A DNA stretch of 64,000 bases from Shewanella salipaludis (GTDB lineage Bacteria; Pseudomonadota; Gammaproteobacteria; Enterobacterales; Shewanellaceae), in the NCBI RefSeq assembly GCF_012911865.1, contig NZ_JAAXYH010000004.1, positions 62,001 to 126,000 on the forward strand, written 5' to 3'. Each line of letters starts with the position of its first letter. The first letter of the stretch is position 1. Both the position numbers and the translations under genes were made by a program. Positions 1-8,570 of this stretch are shown piece after piece. The notes under the pieces were generated by a model. That model was not told where the DNA came from, ran no database searches, and saw only the letters and a list, made by a program, of their open reading frames with translations.

Positions 1-2
1 AA

Positions 3-638
3 GTCACTACCATAGTCAGCAACGCGGTATCCCTGCACCCTGTGGTACCGGCCTGGTCCAGGTTCAAACTGCAATACATGGTGCCCATGGTGCAGAAGTT
101 CATTCAATATCTGAATCCCCACTGGGGGGTGGATGCCCCGGACTTGCCCGCCAAGTTGATCAGCCTGCTGGTGAACCTGACCCACCATGAATGCCATAAC
201 CCGGTATGCAAGCAGGTCAGCTTCACCTATGGCAGTGGCTTCCCGGCGCTGTGGAGCCATGAAAACCTCAATGAGGAGACCCATGAATGGCTGAAAGAGG
301 AGTTCGGCGCCGTCCCCCTGAGGTTCTTCGAGCAGATCACCCGCTGCGTCAAGCACGGGCATCTGGTCTCGGTACAGGGATTCGATGAGCTGCCCGAGGA
401 TTACACCCTGGCTCCGCCTAAAACCGCTGCCCGTTTCGCCTTCTTTGCCGGTGAAAAAAATCTGTGTTTCTTGCCGGAAAGCCAAATCAACACCTATAAC
501 TATTTTGCTGCCCTGCGTCCCGACTACCATTCGCTGCACCTCTTGCCCGACTATGGTCATCTGGATGTGTTCATGGGCAAGCATGCGGCACAGGATGCCT
601 TTCCTTTGATCCTCAGCGAGCTGAACCGAGAGAGCTGA
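3..638 (+). CDS. Alpha/beta hydrolase, C-terminal part (5' end outside window)
   Basis: The reading frame is open from the first bases, so this is the 3' part of a gene that starts upstream; a GTG at 42 is only an internal codon. About 210 residues are visible. The sequence resembles the C-terminal half of alpha/beta hydrolases that accompany, or are fused to, cholesterol-oxidase-type GMC enzymes. A late Asp in FAGEKN and a late His in DYGHLD are where the catalytic acid and base of the fold would lie; the nucleophile elbow would be upstream of the window. The stop is followed by a 33-bp gap and a good ribosome site for the next gene, so it is probably co-transcribed with the next five genes. 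A decayed homologous fragment lies inverted at 8642-8725. The family call is moderate and the substrate is unknown; ester or lipid hydrolysis is inferred from the neighbours. Confidence 0.7.
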   Translation, partial: VTTIVSNAVSLHPVVPAWSRFKLQYMVPMVQKFIQYLNPHWGVDAPDLPAKLISLLVNLTHHECHNPVCKQVSFTYGSGFPALWSHENLNEETHEWLKEEFGAVPLRFFEQITRCVKHGHLVSVQGFDELPEDYTLAPPKTAARFAFFAGEKNLCFLPESQINTYNYFAALRPDYHSLHLLPDYGHLDVFMGKHAAQDAFPLILSELNRES

Positions 639-671
639 GGCAAGGAACTACAGATTCAAGGAGCGAACACT

Positions 672-1583
672 ATGTTTGGAATACCCAAGCGGATCAAAGC
701 CTATACCGGGCGTTTTTCACTGGTGGATGGCATCCCGTTCAAGCTGCCAGTGGCCGCTACCCGGTCTCCGGCCCTGATGGCCGTGTTTCCCATCAATGCG
801 GACAAGGCCAAGGATTTTCTGCCCCAGGGCATACATCCACTGCGTCTATGGCGTTCGGCCCTGCTGGTGGTCACTGTGATAGATTACCGCGAGACCCCCA
901 TAGGCAAGTATGTCGAATACAGTATTGCCATAGCCTGCACCCATGGCGCCAAGCCCGCCCCCAGGTTGTTGCCGGCGCTCTTCATGAACTTCTTCAAGAC
1001 GGGCCAATATGTGGTCGACCTGCCGGTGTCATCGGAAATCTCGGTCAAGGGGGGCAAGGGCATCTGGGGCATGCCCAAACATCAGGGCAACCTGAATTTC
1101 AACATCTCGGCCGACAAGGTCAGCAGTCAATACGATCTCAACGGCAAGCTCGTCACCTATGTCGAGATAGACAAGCCGGCCAGGGCCTGGCTGCCGCTCA
1201 AGACCCGGGCCTCCAATTACTGCTCGTTTCGCGGCATGTTGATGAAATCGGACATCCTGCTCAATGCCAAGGCGGGAATAGGTTTGTTCGGCGGCGCCAG
1301 GGCCAGATTCGTCATAGGGGATCATCCCCGTCTGCAGGCCTTGAAGGCGCTGGAGATTGGCGATGCGCTGGCGACGGCCTTCCTGCCGAGCATCACAGGC
1401 ATACTGGACGATCACATAGAAAGCTGGTTCCTGGACTCGGAGCAACTGCCCAAGGTGGCGCCGGAAGGGTTCGAGTCTGTGATAGATCTCGGCCTGAGTG
1501 AAGCCTGGCTGGCCCCGCCCAGCGCGCCCATTCCGCAGCAGGACGAAGATGAGCAAACACAGCTCAAGCGGGGGGTGGCATGA
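672..1583 (+). CDS. Acetoacetate decarboxylase-like protein
   Basis: A 303-residue protein of the acetoacetate decarboxylase (ADC) fold, recognised from its N-terminal half (FKLPVAATRSPALMAVFPIN), the central EYSIAIACTHG stretch and the KGIWGMPKHQG stretch, where the fold's short glycine/proline-rich strands sit. True ADC uses a Schiff-base lysine with a neighbouring lysine to decarboxylate acetoacetate; I cannot confirm that this protein keeps that pair, and many ADC-fold proteins in oxidoreductase clusters act on other keto acids or have no known reaction. The start at 672 has a clear AAGGAG ribosome site. The stop overlaps the next start by 4 bp (ATGA), so translation is probably coupled to the patatin gene. 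Cytoplasmic, with no signal peptide. Family likely, reaction unknown. Confidence 0.72.
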   Translation: MFGIPKRIKAYTGRFSLVDGIPFKLPVAATRSPALMAVFPINADKAKDFLPQGIHPLRLWRSALLVVTVIDYRETPIGKYVEYSIAIACTHGAKPAPRLLPALFMNFFKTGQYVVDLPVSSEISVKGGKGIWGMPKHQGNLNFNISADKVSSQYDLNGKLVTYVEIDKPARAWLPLKTRASNYCSFRGMLMKSDILLNAKAGIGLFGGARARFVIGDHPRLQALKALEIGDALATAFLPSITGILDDHIESWFLDSEQLPKVAPEGFESVIDLGLSEAWLAPPSAPIPQQDEDEQTQLKRGVA

Positions 1584-3181
1584 CGGCTCAGGCGCACACT
1601 CACACTCAGGCACATACTCCCCAAGGCGCCGCCTGTGGCGCGGGCGATGGGGTTAACAGGGCGCTGATCCTGCCGGGAGGCGGCCTGCGTTTATCCTATG
1701 CCGCAGGCGCCATGGCGGAGATCTTTGCCCGGGGTCTGACCTTCCAGCACATGGATGGCACCTCGGGCGGCTCGCTGAACCTGGCCATGCTGTTATCCGG
1801 ATTAGAAATAGAGGAGATCTGCGACCGTTGGCGCAGCCTGCGGATGCGCGATACTTTGTCTTTGATGCCCCTGAGCAATTACCTCTGGCCGGGGAGCTTC
1901 GTCGCCGCCATGTCTGCCAGGGCCTTTCGCAACAAGGTCTATCCGCACCTGGGCATAGATTTTGTTAAAATCCGCACCGCCGAAGGGCTGCAAGCCACCT
2001 TCAACCTCTGCCATTTCGCCGACAAGAGCAACAGGGTAGTGCCACATGAGCAGATGACGGAGGATCACCTGCTGGCCGGCATGTCACTGCCCGCGACCCT
2101 GCCGCCGGTGGCGATAGACGGCGACCTGTATCTGGACTCCGGCTTTATCCAGGACGCCAACCTGCTGGAGGCGGTCAAACGCGGCGCCAATGAGATCTGG
2201 CTGGTGTGGATCATGGGCAACCTGGACACTTATCGCAGCGGTCCGCTCAACGCCTATGTGCAAATGCTGGAAATGAGCGCCAATGGCGCCCTGGGCAAGG
2301 AGCTGCAACAGCTTCAAGAACTCAATACCCGTATCGAACAGGGGGAACGCCCCTATGGCCATAGTCAGGCCATCAGACTGCACTTGATCAAACCGGCCCA
2401 TCCCTTACCCCTGGACTCGGCGCTGTACAGCGGCGCCATCAGCCATGATGAATTGATTGCCATGGGTCGCGCCGATGCAAGTGCTTATTTCAACGCAATC
2501 CAACCGGAGGGGGTTCGCCTCGAACCTCAGGTACTCAAGATGACAGCAGCCAAGACGGGTCTTACATTCAACGAAACCATGCAAGGGGCATTCTCTCTGG
2601 ACACAGTTGAGCCGGCAGAGGGGCAAGGCAGGGGCCAAGTGGCCAATACCTCGCTTGCCATGCATGCCAGCGTCGCCATAGATGAGCTGCAGGCCTTCAT
2701 CGAAGACCCAGAGCATAAAGGGCGGCTCACGGGCACCATAGATTTCGCGCCTCTGGGCATGGGGATCCAGGCCAACACAGGGGTATTTAACCTGTTCAAA
2801 CCCACAGAGGATCCGCAACTCACCCTGATGGTGTATGAGCTGGGGTTCGAACACGAGGGCAAAGCCTATTATCTGGCCGGCAGAAAAGAAGTGCGTGACG
2901 GTTCGATATTCGGCCTCTGGTCCGAGACCACCACCCTCTACACCCGGCTGCATAAGGGCGCCGACAAGTCAGGTCCCGTGATAGGTGCGGGTATTCTGAC
3001 GCTGGGGGCTGGCGATCTGCTGAAACTCATGTCGACCCTGGGGGTGACCCGGGCCCATGGCATTTCTGCCAAGGCCAAGACCCTGGGGGCCTTCGGCGGC
3101 TTCTTCATGCGCCAGTTGTGGGCGACCTATGTCACTCATAAACATAAAAAAGCCACACTCGACGGCTACAATGCCGACTAA
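1580..3181 (+). CDS. Patatin-like phospholipase
   Basis: A 533-residue protein whose first ~250 residues form a patatin domain. It has the glycine-rich oxyanion loop GGGLR at residues 33-37, the nucleophile elbow GTSGG with Ser62, and the dyad Asp186 in a DSG motif (DGG or DGA is commoner). Patatins cleave acyl chains from phospholipids or other lipids with a Ser-Asp dyad, and bacterial members include secreted toxins and antiphage effectors. Residues ~300-530 form a second region I do not recognise. There is no signal peptide, so a cytoplasmic or inner-membrane site is likely. The start overlaps the previous stop, and the next gene follows after 20 bp. The N-terminus has a short Thr/His/Gln-rich segment before the domain. 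With both catalytic residues present, lipid hydrolase activity is a firm inference; substrate and acyl position are unknown. Confidence 0.85.
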   Translation: MTAQAHTHTQAHTPQGAACGAGDGVNRALILPGGGLRLSYAAGAMAEIFARGLTFQHMDGTSGGSLNLAMLLSGLEIEEICDRWRSLRMRDTLSLMPLSNYLWPGSFVAAMSARAFRNKVYPHLGIDFVKIRTAEGLQATFNLCHFADKSNRVVPHEQMTEDHLLAGMSLPATLPPVAIDGDLYLDSGFIQDANLLEAVKRGANEIWLVWIMGNLDTYRSGPLNAYVQMLEMSANGALGKELQQLQELNTRIEQGERPYGHSQAIRLHLIKPAHPLPLDSALYSGAISHDELIAMGRADASAYFNAIQPEGVRLEPQVLKMTAAKTGLTFNETMQGAFSLDTVEPAEGQGRGQVANTSLAMHASVAIDELQAFIEDPEHKGRLTGTIDFAPLGMGIQANTGVFNLFKPTEDPQLTLMVYELGFEHEGKAYYLAGRKEVRDGSIFGLWSETTTLYTRLHKGADKSGPVIGAGILTLGAGDLLKLMSTLGVTRAHGISAKAKTLGAFGGFFMRQLWATYVTHKHKKATLDGYNAD

Positions 3182-3201
3182 ATCAGGGATGGGGAAAGCA
3201 T

Positions 3202-4923
3202 ATGGATATTCAGTACGACCATGAGGCCATAGTCATTGGCAGCGGCTTCGGCGGCTCGATCAATACCTGCCGCCTGGCCAAGAAGTGGCCCGGCAGAGTC
3301 ATGTTACTGGAGCGGGGCAAGCGTTACCCCATGGGCTCGTTTCCCCGTTCTCCCCACGGGATGGCGCAGAACTTCTGGAACCTGCCGACGGACAAGTCCG
3401 GCGCTCCCAAGGCCGACGGCAAGGAGAGCCATGGCTTGTTCGATGTCCGTAACTTCGACCACATAGATGCGGTGGTAAGCGCTGGCCTGGGTGGCGGCTC
3501 GCTCATCTATGCCAATGTCTTCCTGCAGCCCCCGGATGAGGTATTCGATCACAACTGGCCCGAGGCGATCCAGAAGGCGGCGTTGCAACCTTATTATGCC
3601 ATCAGCAAACAGGTGCTGGGGGCCAGGCCGATTCCCCAGGGCCAGGATCCACGAAGGAAAGTTATCCGCACCGAGCTGTTCCAGCAATTTGCCAAGGCTG
3701 AGGGGCATGAATCCAAGTTATTGGACATCAACGTTTTCTTCGGCAATGACTTCGACAACCCCACCCCCATAGGGCTGCAGGAAAAGAACCGTTATGGCGC
3801 GGTGCAAACCTCCTGCGTCTATTGCGCCGAATGCGACGTGGGTTGCAATACCCACTCAAAAAACAGCCTGGACCTGAATTACCTGCATGTGGCGGAGCAC
3901 CGCTACCGGGCCGAAATCAAGACTCAGGTGCTGGGCAGGAAAATCGTGCCATTGGACGCCCAGGGCAATGACAGTCCCGAGGCCGAGGGAGAGTTCGGCT
4001 ATCGGGTGTATTGGCAGGATCTCAATGACGGTCACAGCCTGCGCAGCGCCACCTGTCGCACAGTCGTGGTGTCATCCGGCACCCTGGGCTCGAACGAGTT
4101 GCTGATGCGCTGCCGGGATCTCTATAAGACACTGCCGGGGATCAGCCAGAAACTGGGGCAACATTTCTCCGGAAATGGTGACTTCCTGTCTTTCGTGGTG
4201 GCGGGTGACAAGGCTGCCGATCCCAACTATGGGCCTGTGATCACTCAGGGCATAGATTACAACTTATTCAAAGACTTCAACCGGGAGCAGGCCTTCATCC
4301 TGGAAGACGCCAGCTACCCCAACTTCGCCGCCTGGTACACGGAAGGGATAAAGCCGGGGGTTTCCCAGTTTCATGCCCTGCTGCGCACCGTCAGGGTGAT
4401 GTTCGCCCGTTTCGTGCAGGGGATCAGCACAGGACACCTGGGGTATGCCCTCAAAGAGCTGCTCAAGGGTGACTTGTCGCACAACACCAGCGTGCTCTTA
4501 TGCATGGGCATAGACAAGAGCAACGGCGAGATGTCCCTGAACGACGAGGGTCACCTGCATGTGAAATGGCCCTACAAAGACAGCATGTCGCTCTACAAGG
4601 CCATTCTGGCCACCGGCGAAAGATTCAGGAAGTGGTGCAAGGGCAAGGCCTTCATTCCCTTGCCTAACTGGTTATGGCCGATGAAACGCAATGTCACAGT
4701 GCATGCCCTCGGCGGCTGTCGCCTGGCCACCAACCCGAACGAGGGGGTGACCAGTGCCGCGCCCGAGACCTTCGGCCAGGTGTTCGGTTACCGGGGACTG
4801 TACGTTGCCGACGGTGCACTGCTGCCCACGGCCGTAGGGGCAAACCCCGTGGCCACCATTTGTGCCTTGTCCGAGCGCGTCGCCGAAGGCATTACCGGCA
4901 TAGCCCCCAGCGCAGATTTGTGA
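3202..4923 (+). CDS. GMC-family FAD oxidoreductase (cholesterol-oxidase type)
   Basis: A 573-residue flavoprotein. The N-terminal Rossmann motif GSGFGG (residues 13-18) binds FAD, and the C-terminal GMC block contains His501 (in VHALGGC) and Asn548 (in VGANPVAT), matching the active-site His/Asn pair of cholesterol oxidase-like enzymes. GMC enzymes oxidise alcohols such as sterols, sugars, choline or long-chain alcohols. Between the domains is a four-cysteine cluster C205-x2-C208-x2-C211-x3-C215 resembling a ferredoxin-type iron-sulfur site; similar motifs occur in a subset of bacterial GMC proteins. There is no Tat or Sec signal, so the enzyme should be cytoplasmic. The GGGGAAAG sequence before ATG 3202 is an adequate ribosome site. 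Its place between patatin and phosphoesterase genes points to a lipid-like alcohol as substrate, which is inference only. Confidence 0.88.
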   Translation: MDIQYDHEAIVIGSGFGGSINTCRLAKKWPGRVMLLERGKRYPMGSFPRSPHGMAQNFWNLPTDKSGAPKADGKESHGLFDVRNFDHIDAVVSAGLGGGSLIYANVFLQPPDEVFDHNWPEAIQKAALQPYYAISKQVLGARPIPQGQDPRRKVIRTELFQQFAKAEGHESKLLDINVFFGNDFDNPTPIGLQEKNRYGAVQTSCVYCAECDVGCNTHSKNSLDLNYLHVAEHRYRAEIKTQVLGRKIVPLDAQGNDSPEAEGEFGYRVYWQDLNDGHSLRSATCRTVVVSSGTLGSNELLMRCRDLYKTLPGISQKLGQHFSGNGDFLSFVVAGDKAADPNYGPVITQGIDYNLFKDFNREQAFILEDASYPNFAAWYTEGIKPGVSQFHALLRTVRVMFARFVQGISTGHLGYALKELLKGDLSHNTSVLLCMGIDKSNGEMSLNDEGHLHVKWPYKDSMSLYKAILATGERFRKWCKGKAFIPLPNWLWPMKRNVTVHALGGCRLATNPNEGVTSAAPETFGQVFGYRGLYVADGALLPTAVGANPVATICALSERVAEGITGIAPSADL

Positions 4924-5038
4924 CATGGCCGGGCATATGCGGCCGGCCTTGGCCGCTATTCGAGACGTGATTCAATTTCTATTCGCCCCGGCGAGCGACC
5001 CCAGTGTCGCTGCCGGCGCCAGTGTGAGGTCAGAAGCT

Positions 5039-6538
5039 ATGAGCGATTTTCCTGTTTACGATGAAGTGCATGTGATTTCGGATATTCACATGGGAGGCGC
5101 CGAGCCCAATTTTCAGGTGCTGCGTGAAACCGAGCGCCTGGCCGGCTACATAGGCTGGGTCGCCGGCCAGTGCCCCGAGGGCGATGTGGCCCTGGTGCTC
5201 AACGGCGATGTGTTCGATACCCTGGCCGAGAAGACCCAGGACTACATAGTGGTGGAGAAGGCGGTGCAGGTGGTGGAGCAGATAATGCAAAACCCCTCAT
5301 TTTCCCGCATCTGGGATGCCTTGGCCGCCTTCGTCGCCGCGCCCGGGCGCACTCTGGTGTTCATCATAGGCAACCACGACATAGAAATTTCGTTCGCGAC
5401 GGTGCAACGCCTGATAGTGAAGCGCCTGGCGGGAGACGACCTGCTCAAGCGTGCCCGCATCGAGTTTTCCACCATAGGCGCGGGCTTTACCTGCACAGTC
5501 GGTGAGTCCAGGGTCTACTGCACCCATGGCAACGAAGTCGATGCCTGGAATTACAACCGCTACGAAGATCTGGCCAAGGTAGGGCGGCGCCTGAATGCCG
5601 GCCGCGGCCTGGCGCCCAAGGAATGGGTTCCCAACGCCGGCACCCGCATGGTCAAAGAGGTGATGAACCCGGTCAAGGAGAAGTATAAGTGGATAGATCT
5701 GCTCAAGCCTGAAACCCAGGCTGCGGTGGGCACCCTGCTGGTATTGGATCCGTCCCAGGCGAGGAAGATAGGCGATCTCGTGTCTATCGTGGGTGAGAGA
5801 GTCAGTGGCAGCAAGCAAGTCAATCAGCGCCTCTCCGCCGAAGGTTTTCAGGCAAGCGAGTCGGCGGCCACGGCCCCCAAGAGCGTGGATCAATTGCTCG
5901 GCGCCAACCTGAGCCAGGGGCTAAGGGATTACCAGCTCCAGGATACCCAGGATGTCGACGCCATGCTGCTGCAGAGCGAAGCCAACCTCGGCACCCCCAA
6001 TGGGCAGCTGTTCGAGCAGGACGGTCAGCTGGGCACCGGCCAGTTGATCCTGGATCGCCTCACCGGCTGGCTGCGCAACATTCCCAAGGAGGAGGCGCTG
6101 CGCCGGGCGATGAAAGACTGGCTGGCCGGCGACAAGACCTTCGATCATCAAGATCAGGACGATACCTACAAGGAGGTCACGGCCGTGGTCGGGGATGCCA
6201 TAGATTTCATCGTCACTGGTCATACCCACCTGGAGCGCGCCATAGACATGGGCAGCGGCCGTTACTACTTCAATTGCGGCACCTGGATACGTTTGCTGCG
6301 TTTCACCGAACAGATGCTCAACGACAAGGCCGCCTTCGCGCCTGTGTATGAGGTGCTGCTCAACGGCAGCATGGAGTCCATAGACGGGGCGAGCTTCGGC
6401 GGCCAAAGTTTCGTGATGGATCAGACCAGCGCCGTGTCGATCAAGAAAACCGCCACCGGGGTGGTGGGCAGCCTGACCCATGTGCTGGCCGACGGCAGGG
6501 GTGAACCCGAAGTCATTCAAACCTTTGCGAGGGCATGA
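5039..6538 (+). CDS. Calcineurin-like metallophosphoesterase with large insertion
   Basis: A 499-residue protein with all metal-binding motifs of the calcineurin-like phosphoesterase fold: D15-x-H17, G56-D57, GNHD at 111-114, a His at 163 (THGNE) and GHTH at 394-397. About 230 residues separate the THG and GHTH motifs, far more than in a minimal enzyme, so an inserted domain or cap probably restricts the substrate. I chose ATG 5039 rather than an in-frame ATG at 4925 because family homology begins at once (VHVISDIHMGG) and a GAGG sequence precedes it; the longer start would add an unmatched leader. The 115-bp spacer before it is the largest in this operon. It ends one base before the CHAT gene starts, implying coupled translation. 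Possible substrates include phospholipid head groups, nucleotides or phosphoproteins. Confidence 0.85.
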   Translation: MSDFPVYDEVHVISDIHMGGAEPNFQVLRETERLAGYIGWVAGQCPEGDVALVLNGDVFDTLAEKTQDYIVVEKAVQVVEQIMQNPSFSRIWDALAAFVAAPGRTLVFIIGNHDIEISFATVQRLIVKRLAGDDLLKRARIEFSTIGAGFTCTVGESRVYCTHGNEVDAWNYNRYEDLAKVGRRLNAGRGLAPKEWVPNAGTRMVKEVMNPVKEKYKWIDLLKPETQAAVGTLLVLDPSQARKIGDLVSIVGERVSGSKQVNQRLSAEGFQASESAATAPKSVDQLLGANLSQGLRDYQLQDTQDVDAMLLQSEANLGTPNGQLFEQDGQLGTGQLILDRLTGWLRNIPKEEALRRAMKDWLAGDKTFDHQDQDDTYKEVTAVVGDAIDFIVTGHTHLERAIDMGSGRYYFNCGTWIRLLRFTEQMLNDKAAFAPVYEVLLNGSMESIDGASFGGQSFVMDQTSAVSIKKTATGVVGSLTHVLADGRGEPEVIQTFARA

Positions 6539-6539
6539 G

Positions 6540-8570
6540 ATGGACATTACTACTTCCGATATCCGCAGCGTCAAACTGGAACTGTTAAGGTCCGGGCCGA
6601 CTCATAATCAACTGCTGTCGCCGTTGACCAATTATATCGCCCTCTGCGGCTCGGATGGGCCTGTGACCCTTAACATGCCCTTCGAGCACCGTCAGTTGAT
6701 GATGCGCCTGAAACGGCTCAAGTATCCTTTGGACAGGGATCCTGCCACGGATGAGCAGCGCCAGGCGGAGATCCGCGACCTGGGCGAAGCCGTCGGCCGC
6801 ATCTTTGGTCAGGTGCCTGCGCTCATCTCAGAACTGGGGAATGCGGGCGCCACCAATGGCACCCTGGTGCACTTGAGCCTGGCCATGTCGGCCTTCGAGC
6901 TTGGGCTCTTGCCGTTCGAGGCCGCGGTGGCTGCCGATGGCTTCCCAGGTGCAGGGTCGCCCATGTTCCTGCAGATGCGCACCCCTATCTCACTCACCCG
7001 GGAAATTCGCCGTGGCCGGCCGCTGCCGATAGATTGGGCCAGGCCGCCGCGAATTTTGTTTATCTTCGCCGCCCCCGCTGGCCTGTACGTGCCGGCCCAG
7101 GCGCATTTGCAGGCGCTGCGGGAGGCGATAGAGCCCTGGGTCAAGATAAAGACGGATCCCAAAGAACGCATCGAGGAAGTCAAGAAGATGCTGACCGTCG
7201 TGCCCAATGCCAGCCTGGAGCAGATCAGGGCGCTGTCGGCGTCCACCGAGTTTACCCATATTCATATTCTGGCCCATGGCGCTCCCTTCAAGAAATCCGG
7301 CGACGAGCGCTACGGCCTGGCCCTGTGCAGCGAAAGCGGCGATCAGGCCGACATAGTCGAGGGTGAACGCCTGGCGATAGCCCTGACCGCCAGCGATTCC
7401 GTGGGCAATACCCGCTTCCGGCCGACCGTGGTGACCCTGGCGACCTGTGACTCGGGCAACATCAATTCCGTGCTCACCCCCGGTGGCAGCATAGCCCATG
7501 AACTCAATGCCGCCGGCATTCCCTGGGTCATAGCCTCGCAGTTTCCCCTGTGGATGAAGGCTTCCGCCATCGCCGCCAGGGTGCTCTACACCGGCCTGTT
7601 ACAGGGTTCGGATCCCCGCTGGGTGCTGTATGAGCTGCGCCAGCGCCTGCGTACCGATGCCCCCGAGACCCATGACTGGGCCAGCATAGTGGCCTACTCG
7701 ACCATACCGGCCGACTTCGACCGCCAGGTGCATGCCTTCAGGGATCAACAGACTCAGGGCAAGATAGACGTGATGTTTGACCGGATGGATGAACTGGTGT
7801 GCACCATCACGGCGCAAAAACACGCGCCCGGAGCAAGCTGTGACGTCGCTGCAGAAGTGGAGCGGGAACTGACCCGGCTCGCCGCCGCCATTCGCGCCGA
7901 GCTGCAGCATTGGCGCGAAGAGGGCCGGGATAAACAGTCGGCTCAAGAGCAATCGTGTCACCTGGGGCTCAGCGCCGCCAGCGAGAAACGTATCGGCATT
8001 GCCCATACCCTGATAGGGGCTCAACAGCAGGCCAATCTCGCCTACAGGGCCTGTCATGATTTCTATAAGTCAGCCTGGCGGATGGATCCCTGCAATCACT
8101 GGCTGCTCACTCAGTACCTGTCCATCGTCGCCATACTCAACCGTGGCGATGACGGGGCCGGCTTACAGCAACTGTCCGACCGCTATGGCAGCAGATGGAG
8201 TGCCGCCTTCGAGATGGCCCGCTGGGAAGCGCAAAACTGTTCGGGCAGGGATAAGGTGTATGCCCTCAGCACCCTGGCCGAATTATGCCTGCTCAACGTG
8301 GTTTATCATCCGCAGTCGGCCGATAGCGCGGCACTGAAACAACAGATAAACGATTTTTGCCGGCAGATGCTGAACGAACCCATGCCGGATAACTTTCCCA
8401 TCTTGTCTACCCTGCGTCAGTTCAGGCGCTATCTGCAGGACTGGGATAGCCCACTCTGGGCCGGGTTGGCGCAGACGGCACTCGGCGCCCTGGAGGGAGA
8501 CAATCTCCTGACTAGCGGCCCCACTTCGGCTCAGGCCTGGAGGGATGCCCGGCAAGCGGTAAACACTTGA
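6540..8570 (+). CDS. CHAT-domain (caspase-like) protease with C-terminal helical repeat region
   Basis: A 676-residue protein. Residues ~160-420 form a CHAT domain, the caspase/separase-like cysteine protease fold. The catalytic His246 lies in ILAHGAP after a hydrophobic strand and Cys303 in LATCDSG, and the downstream PGGSIAHEL and WVIASQFPLW segments are typical of CHAT proteins. The 57-residue His-Cys spacing fits the clan. Residues ~440-676 are helical with TPR-like stretches (for example FYKSAWRMDPCNHWLL) and may bind a partner. The N-terminal ~150 residues are unassigned. ATG 6540 is used because it follows the phosphoesterase stop directly, with GCGAGGGC as a ribosome site; an in-frame ATG at 6480 lies inside that gene. 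CHAT proteases act as effectors in several bacterial immune systems, such as the TPR-CHAT partner of type III-E CRISPR, and as HetF-like regulators. It is the last gene of the operon. Its target is unknown. Confidence 0.85.
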   Translation: MDITTSDIRSVKLELLRSGPTHNQLLSPLTNYIALCGSDGPVTLNMPFEHRQLMMRLKRLKYPLDRDPATDEQRQAEIRDLGEAVGRIFGQVPALISELGNAGATNGTLVHLSLAMSAFELGLLPFEAAVAADGFPGAGSPMFLQMRTPISLTREIRRGRPLPIDWARPPRILFIFAAPAGLYVPAQAHLQALREAIEPWVKIKTDPKERIEEVKKMLTVVPNASLEQIRALSASTEFTHIHILAHGAPFKKSGDERYGLALCSESGDQADIVEGERLAIALTASDSVGNTRFRPTVVTLATCDSGNINSVLTPGGSIAHELNAAGIPWVIASQFPLWMKASAIAARVLYTGLLQGSDPRWVLYELRQRLRTDAPETHDWASIVAYSTIPADFDRQVHAFRDQQTQGKIDVMFDRMDELVCTITAQKHAPGASCDVAAEVERELTRLAAAIRAELQHWREEGRDKQSAQEQSCHLGLSAASEKRIGIAHTLIGAQQQANLAYRACHDFYKSAWRMDPCNHWLLTQYLSIVAILNRGDDGAGLQQLSDRYGSRWSAAFEMARWEAQNCSGRDKVYALSTLAELCLLNVVYHPQSADSAALKQQINDFCRQMLNEPMPDNFPILSTLRQFRRYLQDWDSPLWAGLAQTALGALEGDNLLTSGPTSAQAWRDARQAVNT

